This document shows, piece after piece, positions 17,637 through 27,959 of a stretch of DNA of 64,000 nt. The stretch is from Buttiauxella izardii. Its GTDB lineage: Bacteria > Pseudomonadota > Gammaproteobacteria > Enterobacterales > Enterobacteriaceae. Positions within the stretch are counted from its first letter, which is position 1. Each line of letters starts with the position of its first letter. The DNA lies in assembly GCF_003601925.1 (NCBI RefSeq), contig NZ_QZWH01000007.1, positions 1 to 64,000 on the forward strand. Reading direction: 5' to 3'. Below the pieces are notes generated by a model. The model did no database searches and had not been told where the DNA came from. It saw nothing but the letters and a program-made list of their open reading frames with translations. The translations under genes were made by a program, and so were the position numbers.

Positions 17637-18092
17637 TTAGCCAGCCATTTGTTTTTCGCGAATTTCTGCCAACGTTTTGCAATCAATGCACAAATCAGCG
17701 GTCGGGCGAGCTTCGAGGCGGCGGATGCCGATTTCAACGCCACAAGATTCGCAGTAGCCGAAATCTTCGTCTTCTACTTTCTTGAGAGTCTTCTCGATTT
17801 TTTTGATCAGTTTACGTTCCCTGTCACGGTTACGCAGTTCGAGGCTGAACTCTTCTTCCTGGGCTGCACGGTCTACCGGGTCCGGGAAGTTTGCTGCTTC
17901 GTCTTGCATATGCGTCACCGTGCGATCAACTTCATCCATAAGTTGGCTACGCCAGGCTTCAAGAATAAGCTTGAAGTGCGACAGCTGGGCTTCGTTCATA
18001 TACTCTTCGCCCGCTTTCACCTGATATGGCTCCACCCCAGCGATGGCGAGGATACTCAGGGACGATGTTTTACGCTTTTGCCCTTCTTGCAT
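17637..18092 (-). CDS. dksA: RNA polymerase-binding transcription factor DksA
   Basis: DksA binds the RNA polymerase secondary channel and, with ppGpp, mediates the stringent response. The 151 residues match E. coli: coiled coil with tip aspartates Asp71 and Asp74 ([10 protein letters not shown]) and a zinc finger with Cys114, Cys117, Cys135 and Cys138. The ATG at 18092 has AAGGAG upstream; the frame open to 18110 is not used in the family. A sigma-70 type promoter is visible upstream. Confidence 0.97.
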   Translation of the reverse strand: MQEGQKRKTSSLSILAIAGVEPYQVKAGEEYMNEAQLSHFKLILEAWRSQLMDEVDRTVTHMQDEAANFPDPVDRAAQEEEFSLELRNRDRERKLIKKIEKTLKKVEDEDFGYCESCGVEIGIRRLEARPTADLCIDCKTLAEIREKQMAG

Positions 18093-18150
18093 GTTGTTTC
18101 TCCTTAACACGCACTATCGGTCCCCTGTTCGGGGGAAAATCAGGCCGCTA

Positions 18151-18179
18151 TAAATAGCAGATGCTTTTCGGGTTGGCAA
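18151..18179 (-). promoter_or_regulatory. Putative dksA promoter
   Basis: On the minus strand TTGCCA (18179-18174) and TATTTA (18156-18151) are 17 bases apart. This lies about 60-85 bases upstream of the dksA start. Confidence 0.5.
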
Positions 18180-18280
18180 TTATATAAATTCCTCTCTTGA
18201 CAACCCTGTGAAGAAAAGCGTATTTACGCGAGCCACCAGCACACAAAACAGACAAACGTTAACTGCTCTTTATTAAAAAA

Positions 18281-18985
18281 TTATAAACAGACAGGCAACG
18301 GCGAAATTAGAGTAAGCCCAAGGGCTGAAAGTTCGGCCTTATAGGCAATAATTTCGACTCCGGACTGTTGCGCCTCGTATAACAGTTGCGCGTATTTTGC
18401 GTCGATGTGGCGTGCCGGGGAAACTTGAGTGATGCCAGAATGCAATACCGCAAACAGCAACACCGCGCGTTCGCCCTGCAAAACCACGCTCATCAATTCC
18501 CGCAAATGCTTCTGGCCTCGAAGGCTCACCGCATCTGGGAAATAGCCACAACCTTGTTGTGATAACGTGACTGATTTTACTTCAATATAGCAGTTAACCT
18601 TGCAATCTGCCTGTAACATAAAATCAATGCGGCTGCGTTCTGCGCCGTACTTTACTTCACTTTTAATGACTGTATAGCCCATTAATTCTGAAATGCTTTC
18701 TGCATTCAACGCTTCTTTCACCACGGCATTGGCGCGCAACGTATTCACACAAATAAACTCACCGTTTTGCGTCTGCGTGATTTCCCAGGTGTGAGGATAT
18801 TTACGTGTCGGGCTGTCGGAGGTGGAATACCAAACGGTATCGCCAGGGGTTGCGCAACCGGTCATCGCTCCCGTATTCGGGCAATGTAACGTCAGTTCAA
18901 CGCCATCCGGCGTAACGACATCGGCCAGAAAGCGTTTGTAGCGTTTAATTAATGTGGCCTGCTGCAACGGCGGGTTAAATTCCAT
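18281..18985 (-). CDS. sfsA: SfsA family protein (sugar fermentation stimulation protein)
   Basis: The 234 residues match E. coli SfsA in length and sequence. The family has an OB-fold-like N-terminal part and a nuclease-like C-terminal domain, visible here as the RIDFML ... YIEVKSVTL pattern. It was named for an effect on maltose gene expression and binds DNA non-specifically; the true function is unresolved. Its ATG follows the thpR stop directly (TGAATG) and is preceded by AAGGAAGAG, so thpR-sfsA form one unit, with dksA downstream on the same strand. Confidence 0.94.
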   Translation of the reverse strand: MEFNPPLQQATLIKRYKRFLADVVTPDGVELTLHCPNTGAMTGCATPGDTVWYSTSDSPTRKYPHTWEITQTQNGEFICVNTLRANAVVKEALNAESISELMGYTVIKSEVKYGAERSRIDFMLQADCKVNCYIEVKSVTLSQQGCGYFPDAVSLRGQKHLRELMSVVLQGERAVLLFAVLHSGITQVSPARHIDAKYAQLLYEAQQSGVEIIAYKAELSALGLTLISPLPVCL

Positions 18986-19525
18986 TCACTCTTCCTTATT
19001 ACTTAACGTCCAGCGTTGGTGTTCCAGGTAACGCGTGCGCCCTTGTTTGTAAACGGACTCGTACAGTGCAAATTCATCGACCTTAAACTGCCAGCGAAAA
19101 TTGGGCTGTGGGATGGAAACGGCTCGCGGCGTGTTGCGATAAAGCGTGATGTGCGGATGAAAAGGCTGCGGGCTTTGGTAACAGCCATTACGCGCCGCCT
19201 GGGAGCGTAACATATTCGCAAGTTGAATGAGTCCTAAAGGGGCGTGACGCGGGCCAATCCACACCACGTTTGAGCGCAACCATTGCCCGGCGTCGTCAAT
19301 CGTCAGGGTAAAACCATTCTGGCGAATGCGCCCGGCAAGCTGGCTCAGCGCTTTTTGCTTTTCAGCGCTGATATCGCCCAAAAAGGCCAGCGTCAGATGC
19401 AGGTTTGCGGCTGCTACCGGGCGGCCAGTATCTTCAGGAAACTGTGTGGCGCGCCACTGGATAATCTGTTTTTTCGCCTCTTCAGGCAGTTCGAGGGCAA
19501 AAAACAGACGGCGAGTTTCAGCCAT
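18986..19525 (-). CDS. thpR: RNA 2',3'-cyclic phosphodiesterase (2H superfamily)
   Basis: ThpR (formerly LigT) hydrolyses RNA 2',3'-cyclic phosphate ends and can join tRNA halves by a 2'-5' bond. Both HxTx motifs of the 2H phosphoesterases are present: HLTL at 43-46 and HITL at 125-128. The 179-residue length is close to E. coli (176). It is divergent from hrpB, 75 bases apart, and abuts sfsA. Confidence 0.94.
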   Translation of the reverse strand: MAETRRLFFALELPEEAKKQIIQWRATQFPEDTGRPVAAANLHLTLAFLGDISAEKQKALSQLAGRIRQNGFTLTIDDAGQWLRSNVVWIGPRHAPLGLIQLANMLRSQAARNGCYQSPQPFHPHITLYRNTPRAVSIPQPNFRWQFKVDEFALYESVYKQGRTRYLEHQRWTLSNKEE

Positions 19526-19600
19526 TTTGGTCTCTCTCGTTATGATTTGGCTTGATGCTACAATAGCGAACTTTCGATGATAACCCTTTTGGAGCCGTTC

Positions 19601-22033
19601 GTGCCGTCATTACCGGTCGCCGCAGTCTTACCCGATATTCTTCACGCCTTGCAAAATGCGCCACAGGTTTTACTGAGCGCGCCTACCGGTGCGGGTAAAT
19701 CGACGTGGCTGCCGTTGCAGATTTTACAGCAGGCAAACTTAGGCGGACGCATTTTGCTGCTCGAGCCGCGTCGCCTGGCAGCGCGTAACGTTGCGCAGCG
19801 TCTCGCAGAATTATTGGGTGAAAAGCCGGGCGAAACCGTGGGCTACCGGATGCGTGCGGAAACCTGTGTCGGGCCGAACACGAAGCTCGAAGTCGTGACC
19901 GAAGGGATTCTGACGCGCATGATTCAGCACGACCCCGAACTTGAAGGCGTGGCGCTGGTGATCCTCGATGAATTTCACGAACGCAGCCTGCAAGCCGATC
20001 TGGCGCTGGCGCTGTTACTCGATGTGCAACAAGGCTTACGCGACGACCTCAAATTATTGATTATGTCGGCAACGCTGGATAACCCGCGTCTCCAGCAATG
20101 TTTACCAGACGCACCGATTATCAGCTCCGAGGGCCGCGCGTTTCCTGTTGAGCGCCGATACAGCCCGTTTTCCACGCATCAACGTTTTGATGAAGCCGTC
20201 GCTATTGCGGTGGCGAATTTGCTACGTGAGGAATCTGGATCTTTATTACTCTTTTTACCGGGCGTCGGCGAAATTCAGCGCGTCGCGCAGCAACTGCAAG
20301 AGCGTGTGGCAAGCGATGTTCAGCTTTGCCCGCTTTATGGCGCATTGCCTTTAAACGAGCAGCGCAAAGCGATACTGCCTGCGCAGAACGGCCAGCGAAA
20401 AGTGGTGCTGGCGACCAACATCGCCGAAACCAGCCTGACTATCGAAGGCATTCGTCTGGTTGTCGATTGCGCGCAAGAACGCGTCGCGCGCTTTGATGTG
20501 CGCACCGGGCTTACTCGGTTGATTACCCAGCGAATTAGCCAGGCGTCGATGATTCAGCGCGCCGGGCGAGCAGGGCGTCTGGAGCCGGGCATCTGTTTGC
20601 ATCTGGTTAGCGCGGAACAGGCTGAACGCGCCGCCGCGCAAAGCGAGCCGGAAATTCTGCAAAGCGACCTCTCCGGTTTGCTGCTCGATTTGCTGCAATG
20701 GGGTTGTCAGGATCCAAACCAACTGACCTGGCTTGATACACCCCCTGCAACTAATATTGCCGCGGCACGAACGTTATTACGCCAGCTTAATGCGCTCGAT
20801 GAGCAAAACCGGCTCACGCCTGGAGGCCAGAAAATGGCGAATCTTGGCAACGATCCGCGTTTTGCCGCCATGCTGGTTAATGCAAAAACGGCAGATGAAC
20901 AGGCAACCGCTGCCCGCCTGACCGCGATTCTCGAAGAGCCACCGCGTGGCCAGGACAGCGATTTGCGCAATGCGTTTGGTCGCCGCCAGGAAAACTGGCA
21001 GCAGCGCAGCGGGCAATTGTTAAAACGCTTGAATAGCCGTGGCGGTGAGGCAGATTTTTCCCTTGCTGCACCGTTACTGGCGCAAGCGTTTCCCGACAGA
21101 ATTGCCCGCCGCCGTGGGCTGGATGGACGCTATCAGCTAGCCAACGGTATGGGCGCGATGTTGAATCAGGACGATCCCTTAACGCGTTACGAATGGTTGT
21201 TGGCACCGCTACTGTTGCAGGGCAGCAACACGCCCGATGCTCGTATTTTGCAGGCGATTCCGCTGGAAATTGATGCGCTTTCCGCGCAGTGCCCGGGATT
21301 ACTCACGCAAAGCGATTCCGTGGAATGGGATGAAACGCAAGGCACGCTGAAAGCATTTCGCCGCACCCAGATTGGCAAACTGGTGCTGAAAGTTCAGCCG
21401 CTGGCAAAACCGTCTGAAAGCGAGATGCATCAGGCGATGCTCAACGGGATCCGCGATAAAGGCCTGAGTGTTTTGAACTGGTCACCGCAGGCGCAACAGC
21501 TGCGAACGCGCCTGGCGTGTGCGGCGAAATGGCTGCCTGAGCTGAAATGGCCGGAAGTTTCAGACAATGCCTTGCTGCAAGATTTAGACCGCTGGCTGTT
21601 ACCCGAACTTCATGGTGTACACTCGCTGCGCGCATTAAAAAACATTGATGTCACACGGGCGTTACAGAACCTGCTCGACTGGAACGCACGCGTGCGTCTG
21701 GATAGTGCGCTGCCAACTCATTACACTGTGCCGACCGGAAGCCAGATAGCGATTCGCTATGATGATGAAAACCCGCCCGTTCTTGCGGTTCGTATGCAAG
21801 AAATGTTTGGTGAAGCGCAAACCCCGGTGATTGCCGATGGCCGTGTGCCACTGGTTCTGGAGCTGCTCTCCCCGGCGCAGCGTCCTTTGCAGATAACGCG
21901 TGATTTAACCGCATTCTGGAATGGGGCGTATCGGGAAGTGCAAAAAGAGATGAAAGGACGTTATCCAAAACACGTCTGGCCGGATTCGCCAGCAGACGCG
22001 CTGCCGACGCGGCGTACCAAGAAGTACCAATGA
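19601..22033 (+). CDS. hrpB: ATP-dependent helicase HrpB
   Basis: HrpB is a DEAH-type helicase of unknown physiological role. It shows Walker A APTGAGKS (27-34), motif II DEFH (123-126), SAT (motif III) and QRAGRAGR (motif VI), followed by the HA2 and HrpB C-terminal domains. The longest frame starts at 19577, but the E. coli protein corresponds to a GTG at 19601 with GGAG seven bases upstream; this gives 810 residues (E. coli 809). The gene stands alone between thpR and mrcB. Confidence 0.94.
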   Translation: MPSLPVAAVLPDILHALQNAPQVLLSAPTGAGKSTWLPLQILQQANLGGRILLLEPRRLAARNVAQRLAELLGEKPGETVGYRMRAETCVGPNTKLEVVTEGILTRMIQHDPELEGVALVILDEFHERSLQADLALALLLDVQQGLRDDLKLLIMSATLDNPRLQQCLPDAPIISSEGRAFPVERRYSPFSTHQRFDEAVAIAVANLLREESGSLLLFLPGVGEIQRVAQQLQERVASDVQLCPLYGALPLNEQRKAILPAQNGQRKVVLATNIAETSLTIEGIRLVVDCAQERVARFDVRTGLTRLITQRISQASMIQRAGRAGRLEPGICLHLVSAEQAERAAAQSEPEILQSDLSGLLLDLLQWGCQDPNQLTWLDTPPATNIAAARTLLRQLNALDEQNRLTPGGQKMANLGNDPRFAAMLVNAKTADEQATAARLTAILEEPPRGQDSDLRNAFGRRQENWQQRSGQLLKRLNSRGGEADFSLAAPLLAQAFPDRIARRRGLDGRYQLANGMGAMLNQDDPLTRYEWLLAPLLLQGSNTPDARILQAIPLEIDALSAQCPGLLTQSDSVEWDETQGTLKAFRRTQIGKLVLKVQPLAKPSESEMHQAMLNGIRDKGLSVLNWSPQAQQLRTRLACAAKWLPELKWPEVSDNALLQDLDRWLLPELHGVHSLRALKNIDVTRALQNLLDWNARVRLDSALPTHYTVPTGSQIAIRYDDENPPVLAVRMQEMFGEAQTPVIADGRVPLVLELLSPAQRPLQITRDLTAFWNGAYREVQKEMKGRYPKHVWPDSPADALPTRRTKKYQ

Positions 22034-22111
22034 CTTTGAGAGATTTCCTCTTCCGTCTTTAATAGAGGAAAGGAAAATCAGGCCTGGCGCCTATTTTTGG
22101 TGGAGAAAGCA

Positions 22112-24667
22112 ATGGCGGGGAATGACCGCGAACCAATTGGACGTAAAGGAAAACCTTCACGTCCCGCAAAAGAGAAAGTAAGCCGCCGTCGAGTCCGGGA
22201 AGAGGAATACGACGCGGATTACGATGATGATTATGATGACGAGGAACCGATGCCGCCACGTAAAGGTAAAGGCAGCGGCAATGGCCGTCCGCCACGCAAA
22301 AAGCGCCGCTGGTTGTGGTTCTTAGTAAAACTGTTTGTTGTTTTTGTTGTGCTGTTCGTGATTTACGGCGTCTATCTGGACCAGAAAATCCGTACCCGTA
22401 TTGATGGCAAAGTCTGGCAGCTCCCGGCGGCAGTTTATGGCCGGATGGTGAACCTTGAGCCGGATATGCCGTACAGCAAAAAAGAGATGGTCAACCTGCT
22501 GGAAGCCACTCAGTACCGTCAGGTCACCAAGATGACGCGTCCTGGTGAGTTTACGGTGCAGGGCAACAGCATCGAGATGATCCGTCGTCCGTTTGATTTC
22601 CCTGACAGTAAAGAAGGGCAGATTCGCGCTCGTCTGAACTTTGACGGCGATCATCTGGAATCGATCCAGAATATGGACAGCAACCGTAGCTTTGGTTTCT
22701 TCCGTCTGGATCCGCGCCTGATCACTATGTTGTCGTCGCCAAACGGTGAGCAGCGTTTGTTTGTGCCGCGTACGGGTTTCCCGGATCTGCTGGTTGATAC
22801 GCTGATCGCCACCGAAGACCGCCACTTCTATGAGCACGATGGCATCAGTTTCTTCTCTATTGGCCGTGCGGTTCTGGCGAACCTGACCGCCGGACGCACC
22901 GTGCAGGGCGCGAGTACGCTGACGCAGCAGCTGGTTAAAAACCTGTTCCTGTCGAGCGAGCGTTCTTACTGGCGTAAAGCGAACGAAGCGTACATGGCGC
23001 TGATCATGGATGCGCGTTACGGCAAAGATCGCATTCTTGAGCTGTATCTGAACGAAGTGTATCTCGGCCAGAGTGGCGACAACGAAATTCGTGGTTTCCC
23101 GCTGGCAAGCCTGTATTACTTTGGCCGTCCGGTAGAAGAGCTGAGCCTCGACCAGCAAGCGTTGCTGGTGGGCATGGTGAAAGGGGCGTCGATTTACAAC
23201 CCGTGGCGTAACCCGAAACTGGCTCTGGAGCGTCGTAACCTGGTGTTGCGCCTGCTGCAAGAGCAGAAGGTGATCGACCAGGAACTGTACGACATGCTGA
23301 GCGCCCGCCCTCTGGGTGTGCAGCCGCGCGGTGGCGTGATTTCGCCACAGCCTGCGTTTATGCAGATGGTGCGTAACGAACTCCAGACCAAACTGGGCGA
23401 TAAAGTTAAAGACTTGTCCGGCGTGAAGATCTTCACCACTTTCGACTCCGTTTCTCAGGATGCGGCAGAAAAAGCGGTGAGCGAAGGGGTTCCGGTACTG
23501 CGTGCGTCCCGTAAGCTGAAAGACCTCGAAGCGGCGATGGTGATTGTTGACCGTTCGACTGGCGAAGTCCGTGCGATGGTGGGCGGCGCTGAAACTCAGT
23601 TTGCTGGCTTTAACCGTGCGATGCAGGCGCGCCGTTCTATCGGTTCTCTGGCAAAACCCGCGACCTATCTGACGGCATTGAGCCAGCCAGATTCGTATCG
23701 CCTGAATACCTGGATTGCCGATGCGCCAATCGCGCTGAAACAGCCGAATGGCCAGGTCTGGTCACCGCAAAACGATGATCGTCGCTACAGTGAGAGCGGC
23801 AAGGTCATGTTAGTGGACGCGCTGACGCGTTCGATGAACGTGCCGACCGTCAATCTGGGTATGGCGCTGGGCTTGCCAGCTGTCACCGACACCTGGGTTA
23901 AACTCGGCGTGCCGCAAAACCAGCTGCATCCGGTTCCGGCAATGTTGCTGGGCGCACTCAACCTGACGCCAATTGAAGTGGCTCAGGCGTTCCAGACCAT
24001 TGCCAGCGGCGGTAATCGTGCCACGCTTTCGGCTCTGCGTTCGGTGATTGCGGAAGATGGCACCGTGTTGTATCAAAGCTTCCCGCAGGCGGAACAAGCG
24101 GTTCCACCGCAGGCGGCGTACATGACGCTGTTTACCATGCAGCAAGTTATGGCTCGCGGTACGGGTCGTGCGTTAGGTGGGAAATACCCGAACCTGCATT
24201 TAGCGGGTAAAACGGGCACCACCAACGATAACGTCGACACCTGGTTTGCCGGGATTGATGGCAAAGAAGTCGCCATTACCTGGGTGGGTCGTGATAACAA
24301 CCAGCCGACCAAGCTGTACGGCGCGAGCGGGGCGATGTCGCTTTACCAGCGTTATCTGGCTAACCAGACGCCAATTCCGTTGGTGCTCAATCCGCCGGAA
24401 GATATCGTCGATATGGGCGTGGACAGCGCGGGTTACTTCCAGTGCGGCGGCGGTGGCGATCGCGTGTTGCCGGTGTGGACGACGAATCCAGACGGTTTGT
24501 GCCAGCAAAGCCAGCAGGCCGAGCAGAACAACAATCCGTTTAGTCAGTCGCAGCAGCCTCAATCGACGCAGCAGCAACCACAGCAGCAACAGCAACAACC
24601 GCAGCAGCAGCCAGAAAAAAGTGATGGTGTTGCAGGTTGGATTAAGGACATGTTCGGCGGTAACTAA
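22112..24667 (+). CDS. mrcB: Penicillin-binding protein 1B
   Basis: PBP1B polymerises and cross-links peptidoglycan at the inner membrane. Order of parts: acidic and basic cytoplasmic tail (1-65), one membrane helix (about 67-88), UB2H domain (about 105-200) that binds the activator LpoB, GT51 glycosyltransferase with catalytic Glu235 ([10 protein letters not shown]), and transpeptidase with Ser512 (SLAK), SMN and KTGTT. The C-terminus carries an unusually Gln-rich tract (about 800-840) before the conserved [11 protein letters not shown] end. The ATG at 22112 has GGAG upstream and gives 851 residues (E. coli 844). Confidence 0.96.
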   Translation: MAGNDREPIGRKGKPSRPAKEKVSRRRVREEEYDADYDDDYDDEEPMPPRKGKGSGNGRPPRKKRRWLWFLVKLFVVFVVLFVIYGVYLDQKIRTRIDGKVWQLPAAVYGRMVNLEPDMPYSKKEMVNLLEATQYRQVTKMTRPGEFTVQGNSIEMIRRPFDFPDSKEGQIRARLNFDGDHLESIQNMDSNRSFGFFRLDPRLITMLSSPNGEQRLFVPRTGFPDLLVDTLIATEDRHFYEHDGISFFSIGRAVLANLTAGRTVQGASTLTQQLVKNLFLSSERSYWRKANEAYMALIMDARYGKDRILELYLNEVYLGQSGDNEIRGFPLASLYYFGRPVEELSLDQQALLVGMVKGASIYNPWRNPKLALERRNLVLRLLQEQKVIDQELYDMLSARPLGVQPRGGVISPQPAFMQMVRNELQTKLGDKVKDLSGVKIFTTFDSVSQDAAEKAVSEGVPVLRASRKLKDLEAAMVIVDRSTGEVRAMVGGAETQFAGFNRAMQARRSIGSLAKPATYLTALSQPDSYRLNTWIADAPIALKQPNGQVWSPQNDDRRYSESGKVMLVDALTRSMNVPTVNLGMALGLPAVTDTWVKLGVPQNQLHPVPAMLLGALNLTPIEVAQAFQTIASGGNRATLSALRSVIAEDGTVLYQSFPQAEQAVPPQAAYMTLFTMQQVMARGTGRALGGKYPNLHLAGKTGTTNDNVDTWFAGIDGKEVAITWVGRDNNQPTKLYGASGAMSLYQRYLANQTPIPLVLNPPEDIVDMGVDSAGYFQCGGGGDRVLPVWTTNPDGLCQQSQQAEQNNNPFSQSQQPQSTQQQPQQQQQQPQQQPEKSDGVAGWIKDMFGGN

Positions 24668-24682
24668 TCCTCGCTGTATTGT

Positions 24683-24720
24683 GAAAAAGCCTCCGTTTGT
24701 AACGGGGGCTTTTCTTTTTT
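24683..24720 (+). terminator. Rho-independent terminator of mrcB
   Basis: AAAAGCCTCCGTT pairs with AACGGGGGCTTTT (one mismatch) and is followed by a T-rich run. It lies 16 bases past the mrcB stop. Confidence 0.85.
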
Positions 24721-24823
24721 GTTAAGTCCATGCAATTACTCTGGTTAATTATTATTCCTTCGCACACTTCATGGGTGTGATCTGCTTGCTATGCACTTTC
24801 CGTTTCGTCTATTATTCTGCGGG

Positions 24824-24842
24824 CATAATAATAATTATCGTT
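24824..24842. promoter_or_regulatory. Fur-box-like site upstream of fhuA
   Basis: The 19 bases CATAATAATAATTATCGTT contain two near-perfect GATAAT hexamers and a degenerate third, in 6-6-1-6 arrangement. It lies 37-55 bases before the fhuA start. Iron repression by Fur is known for E. coli fhuA; control here is inferred from the match. Confidence 0.6.
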
Positions 24843-24878
24843 TACGTTATCATTCGTCACTTCATCAGAGAAATCACA

Positions 24879-27113
24879 ATGGCGCGTTTAAGAACTGGAC
24901 AACCAGTCAATACCTCAATTCGCAAACTGGCATTTTTTGTTGCTGCAGCCTTAAGCGGCGTGAGTGCAACAAGTTTTGCAGCAGACAACACAACCAAAAA
25001 AGAAGACACCGTCACGGTTACCGCCACGGCGGCTCCTGATGAAAGCGCGTGGGGCCCGTCGCCAACGATTGCGGCAAAACGCAGCGCCACCGCCACCAAA
25101 ACTGATACACCAATTGAAAAGACTCCACAGTCTATTTCGGTGGTGACTAATGAAGAGATGCAAATGCATCAATTCCAGTCGGTGAAAGAAGCTCTGGGCT
25201 ATACGCCAGGTGTCACAGTCAGCAGCCGTGGTGCTTCCAATACTTATGATTTTGTTATCATTCGTGGTTTTTCCTCTGTAGGTCTGAACCAAAATAACTA
25301 TCTTGATGGCCTGAAATTACAGGGTGATTTCTATAATGATGCCGTCGTAGATCCTTATTTGTTGGAACGTGTAGAACTGATGCGTGGCCCGACCTCCGTG
25401 TTGTACGGAAAAAGCAGCCCGGGCGGTATCGTTTCTATGGTTAGTAAGCGCCCGACCACAGAACCGCTTAAAGAAGTGCAGTTCAAGATGGGAACAGACA
25501 GCCTGTTCCAGACCGGTTTTGATTTCAGCGATGCGCTGGATGACGATGGCGTTTACTCCTATCGCCTGACTGGTGTGGCACGTTCTGGTAACGAACAGCA
25601 GCAGAATTCAGAAGCGCAGCGTTATGCCATTGCGCCTTCTTTCTCATGGCGTCCGGATGACAAGACCAATTTCACCTTCTTGTCTTATTTCCAGAATGAA
25701 CCAGAAACTGGCTACTACGGCTGGTTGCCAAAAGAAGGCACGGTTGAGCCATTGCCAGGCGGGGGCCACCTGCCAACCGATTTCAATGAAGGTGCGACCA
25801 ACAACAGCTATTCCCGTAACCAAAAAATGGTCGGTTATAGCTTCGAGCACGGTTTTAACGACACCTTTACCGTGCGCCAGAACCTGCGTTTCTCAGAGAT
25901 GAAAGTGGCTCAGCAAAGTGCTTACGGCACTGGGTTGTGTAACAACAGCATGAACCTCTTCAACTCGTACTGCCAGGCACTGTCACCAGAGCAGCAGGCG
26001 CACTATTTAGGCCGCGGCACAGTTGTTGATGAAGAGCGCCTGCAAAACTTTAGCGTTGACACTCAGTTGCAAAGTAACTTTGCGACAGGCGCGGTTGAAC
26101 ACACGCTGTTAACCGGTGTTGATTACTCGCGCATGCGTAACGATATCAGCGCGTTGTTTGGTAATGCTCCGCCATTGGATCTGAATAACCTGCCGCCGAT
26201 GGAACCGGTTGATTTCGGCGAAGCTGTGCCTTACCAAATGAACGAAAGTAAGCAAACGGGTATCTACGTTCAGGATCAGGCTGAGTGGGACAAATGGGTG
26301 CTGACACTGGGCGGCCGTTACGACTGGTCTAAACAAGCGACGACCGTACGTAGCGACAACGGTTACATCGACCGTAACGACAAGCAGTTTACCTGGCGTG
26401 GTGGTGTGAACTACCTGTTTGATAATGGTATTTCACCATACGTCAGCTATAGCCAGTCTTTCGAACCTAATGCCTTTAGCCTGTACAGCACGCCGCGTGT
26501 CGCTTATGAACCCTCTAAAGGTGAGCAATACGAAGCGGGTGTGAAGTATGTGCCGAAAGATATGCCGGTCGTTATTACCGGTGCGGTCTATCAGTTGACC
26601 AAGTCTGATACCCTGATGACTGACCCAACGAATGCATTTAATCAGGTTCCTGCTGGTGAAGTGCGCGCGCGTGGTGTTGAACTGGAAGCTAAAGCGGCTC
26701 TTAACGCCAACATCAACGTCACTGCGTCTTATACCTATACCGATGCGGAATACACCAAAGACACCAACTTGCAGGGCAACACGCCTGCGCAAGTGCCAGA
26801 ACACATGGCTTCCCTGTGGGGCGATTACACCTTCAACGATGGCGTACTGAGTGGACTGACTTTGGGGACGGGTGGTCGCTTTATTGGTTCCAGCTACGGT
26901 GACCCGGCAAACACCTTCAAAGTGGGCAGCGCAGCGGTAATGGATGCAGTCGTCAAATATGACCTCGGTCGCTTTGGTCTGAATGGTTCAAGCGTGGCGG
27001 TAAACGTGAATAACCTGCTTGATCGTGAATATGTGGCCAGCTGCTTTGAAACCTATGGTTGCTTCTGGGGCGCAGAGCGTCAGGTTGTTGCGACTGCAAC
27101 ATTCCGCTTCTAA
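24879..27113 (+). CDS. fhuA: Ferrichrome outer membrane TonB-dependent receptor FhuA
   Basis: FhuA imports ferric hydroxamates such as ferrichrome across the outer membrane with TonB energy. The 744 residues have a signal peptide (ending near SFA), a TonB box (DTVTVTA), a plug domain (about 70-190) and a 22-strand barrel ending in the outer-membrane signature Phe (TATFRF). E. coli FhuA is also the receptor for phages T1, T5 and phi80 and for colicin M. The surface regions here differ from E. coli while the plug is conserved. The open frame begins at 24771, but MARLRTGQPV at 24879 fits the family start; the Shine-Dalgarno is weak. Confidence 0.95.
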   Translation: MARLRTGQPVNTSIRKLAFFVAAALSGVSATSFAADNTTKKEDTVTVTATAAPDESAWGPSPTIAAKRSATATKTDTPIEKTPQSISVVTNEEMQMHQFQSVKEALGYTPGVTVSSRGASNTYDFVIIRGFSSVGLNQNNYLDGLKLQGDFYNDAVVDPYLLERVELMRGPTSVLYGKSSPGGIVSMVSKRPTTEPLKEVQFKMGTDSLFQTGFDFSDALDDDGVYSYRLTGVARSGNEQQQNSEAQRYAIAPSFSWRPDDKTNFTFLSYFQNEPETGYYGWLPKEGTVEPLPGGGHLPTDFNEGATNNSYSRNQKMVGYSFEHGFNDTFTVRQNLRFSEMKVAQQSAYGTGLCNNSMNLFNSYCQALSPEQQAHYLGRGTVVDEERLQNFSVDTQLQSNFATGAVEHTLLTGVDYSRMRNDISALFGNAPPLDLNNLPPMEPVDFGEAVPYQMNESKQTGIYVQDQAEWDKWVLTLGGRYDWSKQATTVRSDNGYIDRNDKQFTWRGGVNYLFDNGISPYVSYSQSFEPNAFSLYSTPRVAYEPSKGEQYEAGVKYVPKDMPVVITGAVYQLTKSDTLMTDPTNAFNQVPAGEVRARGVELEAKAALNANINVTASYTYTDAEYTKDTNLQGNTPAQVPEHMASLWGDYTFNDGVLSGLTLGTGGRFIGSSYGDPANTFKVGSAAVMDAVVKYDLGRFGLNGSSVAVNVNNLLDREYVASCFETYGCFWGAERQVVATATFRF

Positions 27114-27161
27114 GTGTATTCGGGCACGGTTCGCCGTGCCCCATCAACAAAGATGGCTACC

Positions 27162-27959
27162 ATGCAGGACAAACAGCTTCATCCCGATACCACGTTTAGC
27201 CTCACTGACGTTACCTTTCGCGTTCCCGGTCGCACGCTTCTCCATCCTCTTTCGCTGACCTTTCCGGTCGGAAAAGTCACTGGCCTGATTGGGCACAACG
27301 GCTCGGGCAAATCGACATTACTTAAAATGCTCGGTCGTCACCAGAAGGCTTCTGAGGGTGAAATTCATCTCAACGATCAACCGCTCGATAGCTGGAGCAG
27401 TAAGGAATTTGCGCGCAAAGTCGCATACTTACCGCAGCAACTTCCGGCAGCCGAAGGCATGACTGTGCGCGAACTGGTGGCGATTGGTCGCTATCCGTGG
27501 CACGGCGCGTTGGGCCGTTTTGGTGCGGCAGATCGCGAACTGGTGGATGAGGCGATTACGCTGGTTGGCCTGAAGCCCTTTGCCCATCGTCTGGTGGACA
27601 GCCTTTCCGGCGGTGAACGCCAGCGCGCGTGGATTGCCATGCTGGTGGCGCAAGACAGCCGCTGCTTGCTGTTGGATGAACCGACATCGGCGCTGGATAT
27701 CGCCCATCAGGTTGATGTGCTGGCATTGATTCATCGCCTCAGCCAGGAGCGCGGCCTGACGGTGATTGCCGTTTTGCACGATATCAATATGGCCGCCCGC
27801 TATTGCGATAACCTGGTGGCGCTGCGTGGCGGTGAAATGATTGCCCAGGGCAGCCCAACTGATTTGATGCAAAGCGAAACGCTTGAGAAAATTTACGGGA
27901 TCCCGATGGGTATTCTGCCGCATCCGGCGGGTGCCGCTCCGGTGAGCTTTGTTTACTGA
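27162..27959 (+). CDS. fhuC: Iron(III)-hydroxamate ABC transporter ATPase FhuC
   Basis: FhuC is the ATPase of the ferrichrome importer FhuBCD. Walker A GHNGSGKS lies at 44-51, with the signature LSGGERQR and Walker B CLLLDEPTSALD further on. The ATG at 27162 gives 265 residues, the E. coli length; ATG 27153 is also in frame. It lies 48 bases after fhuA and overlaps fhuD by one base, so fhuACDB form one operon. Confidence 0.95.
   Translation: MQDKQLHPDTTFSLTDVTFRVPGRTLLHPLSLTFPVGKVTGLIGHNGSGKSTLLKMLGRHQKASEGEIHLNDQPLDSWSSKEFARKVAYLPQQLPAAEGMTVRELVAIGRYPWHGALGRFGAADRELVDEAITLVGLKPFAHRLVDSLSGGERQRAWIAMLVAQDSRCLLLDEPTSALDIAHQVDVLALIHRLSQERGLTVIAVLHDINMAARYCDNLVALRGGEMIAQGSPTDLMQSETLEKIYGIPMGILPHPAGAAPVSFVY

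Noticed and set aside
22322-23260. A 312-codon open frame antisense to mrcB
   Set aside because: It shows no family resemblance or ribosome binding site and lies wholly within the well-supported mrcB gene.
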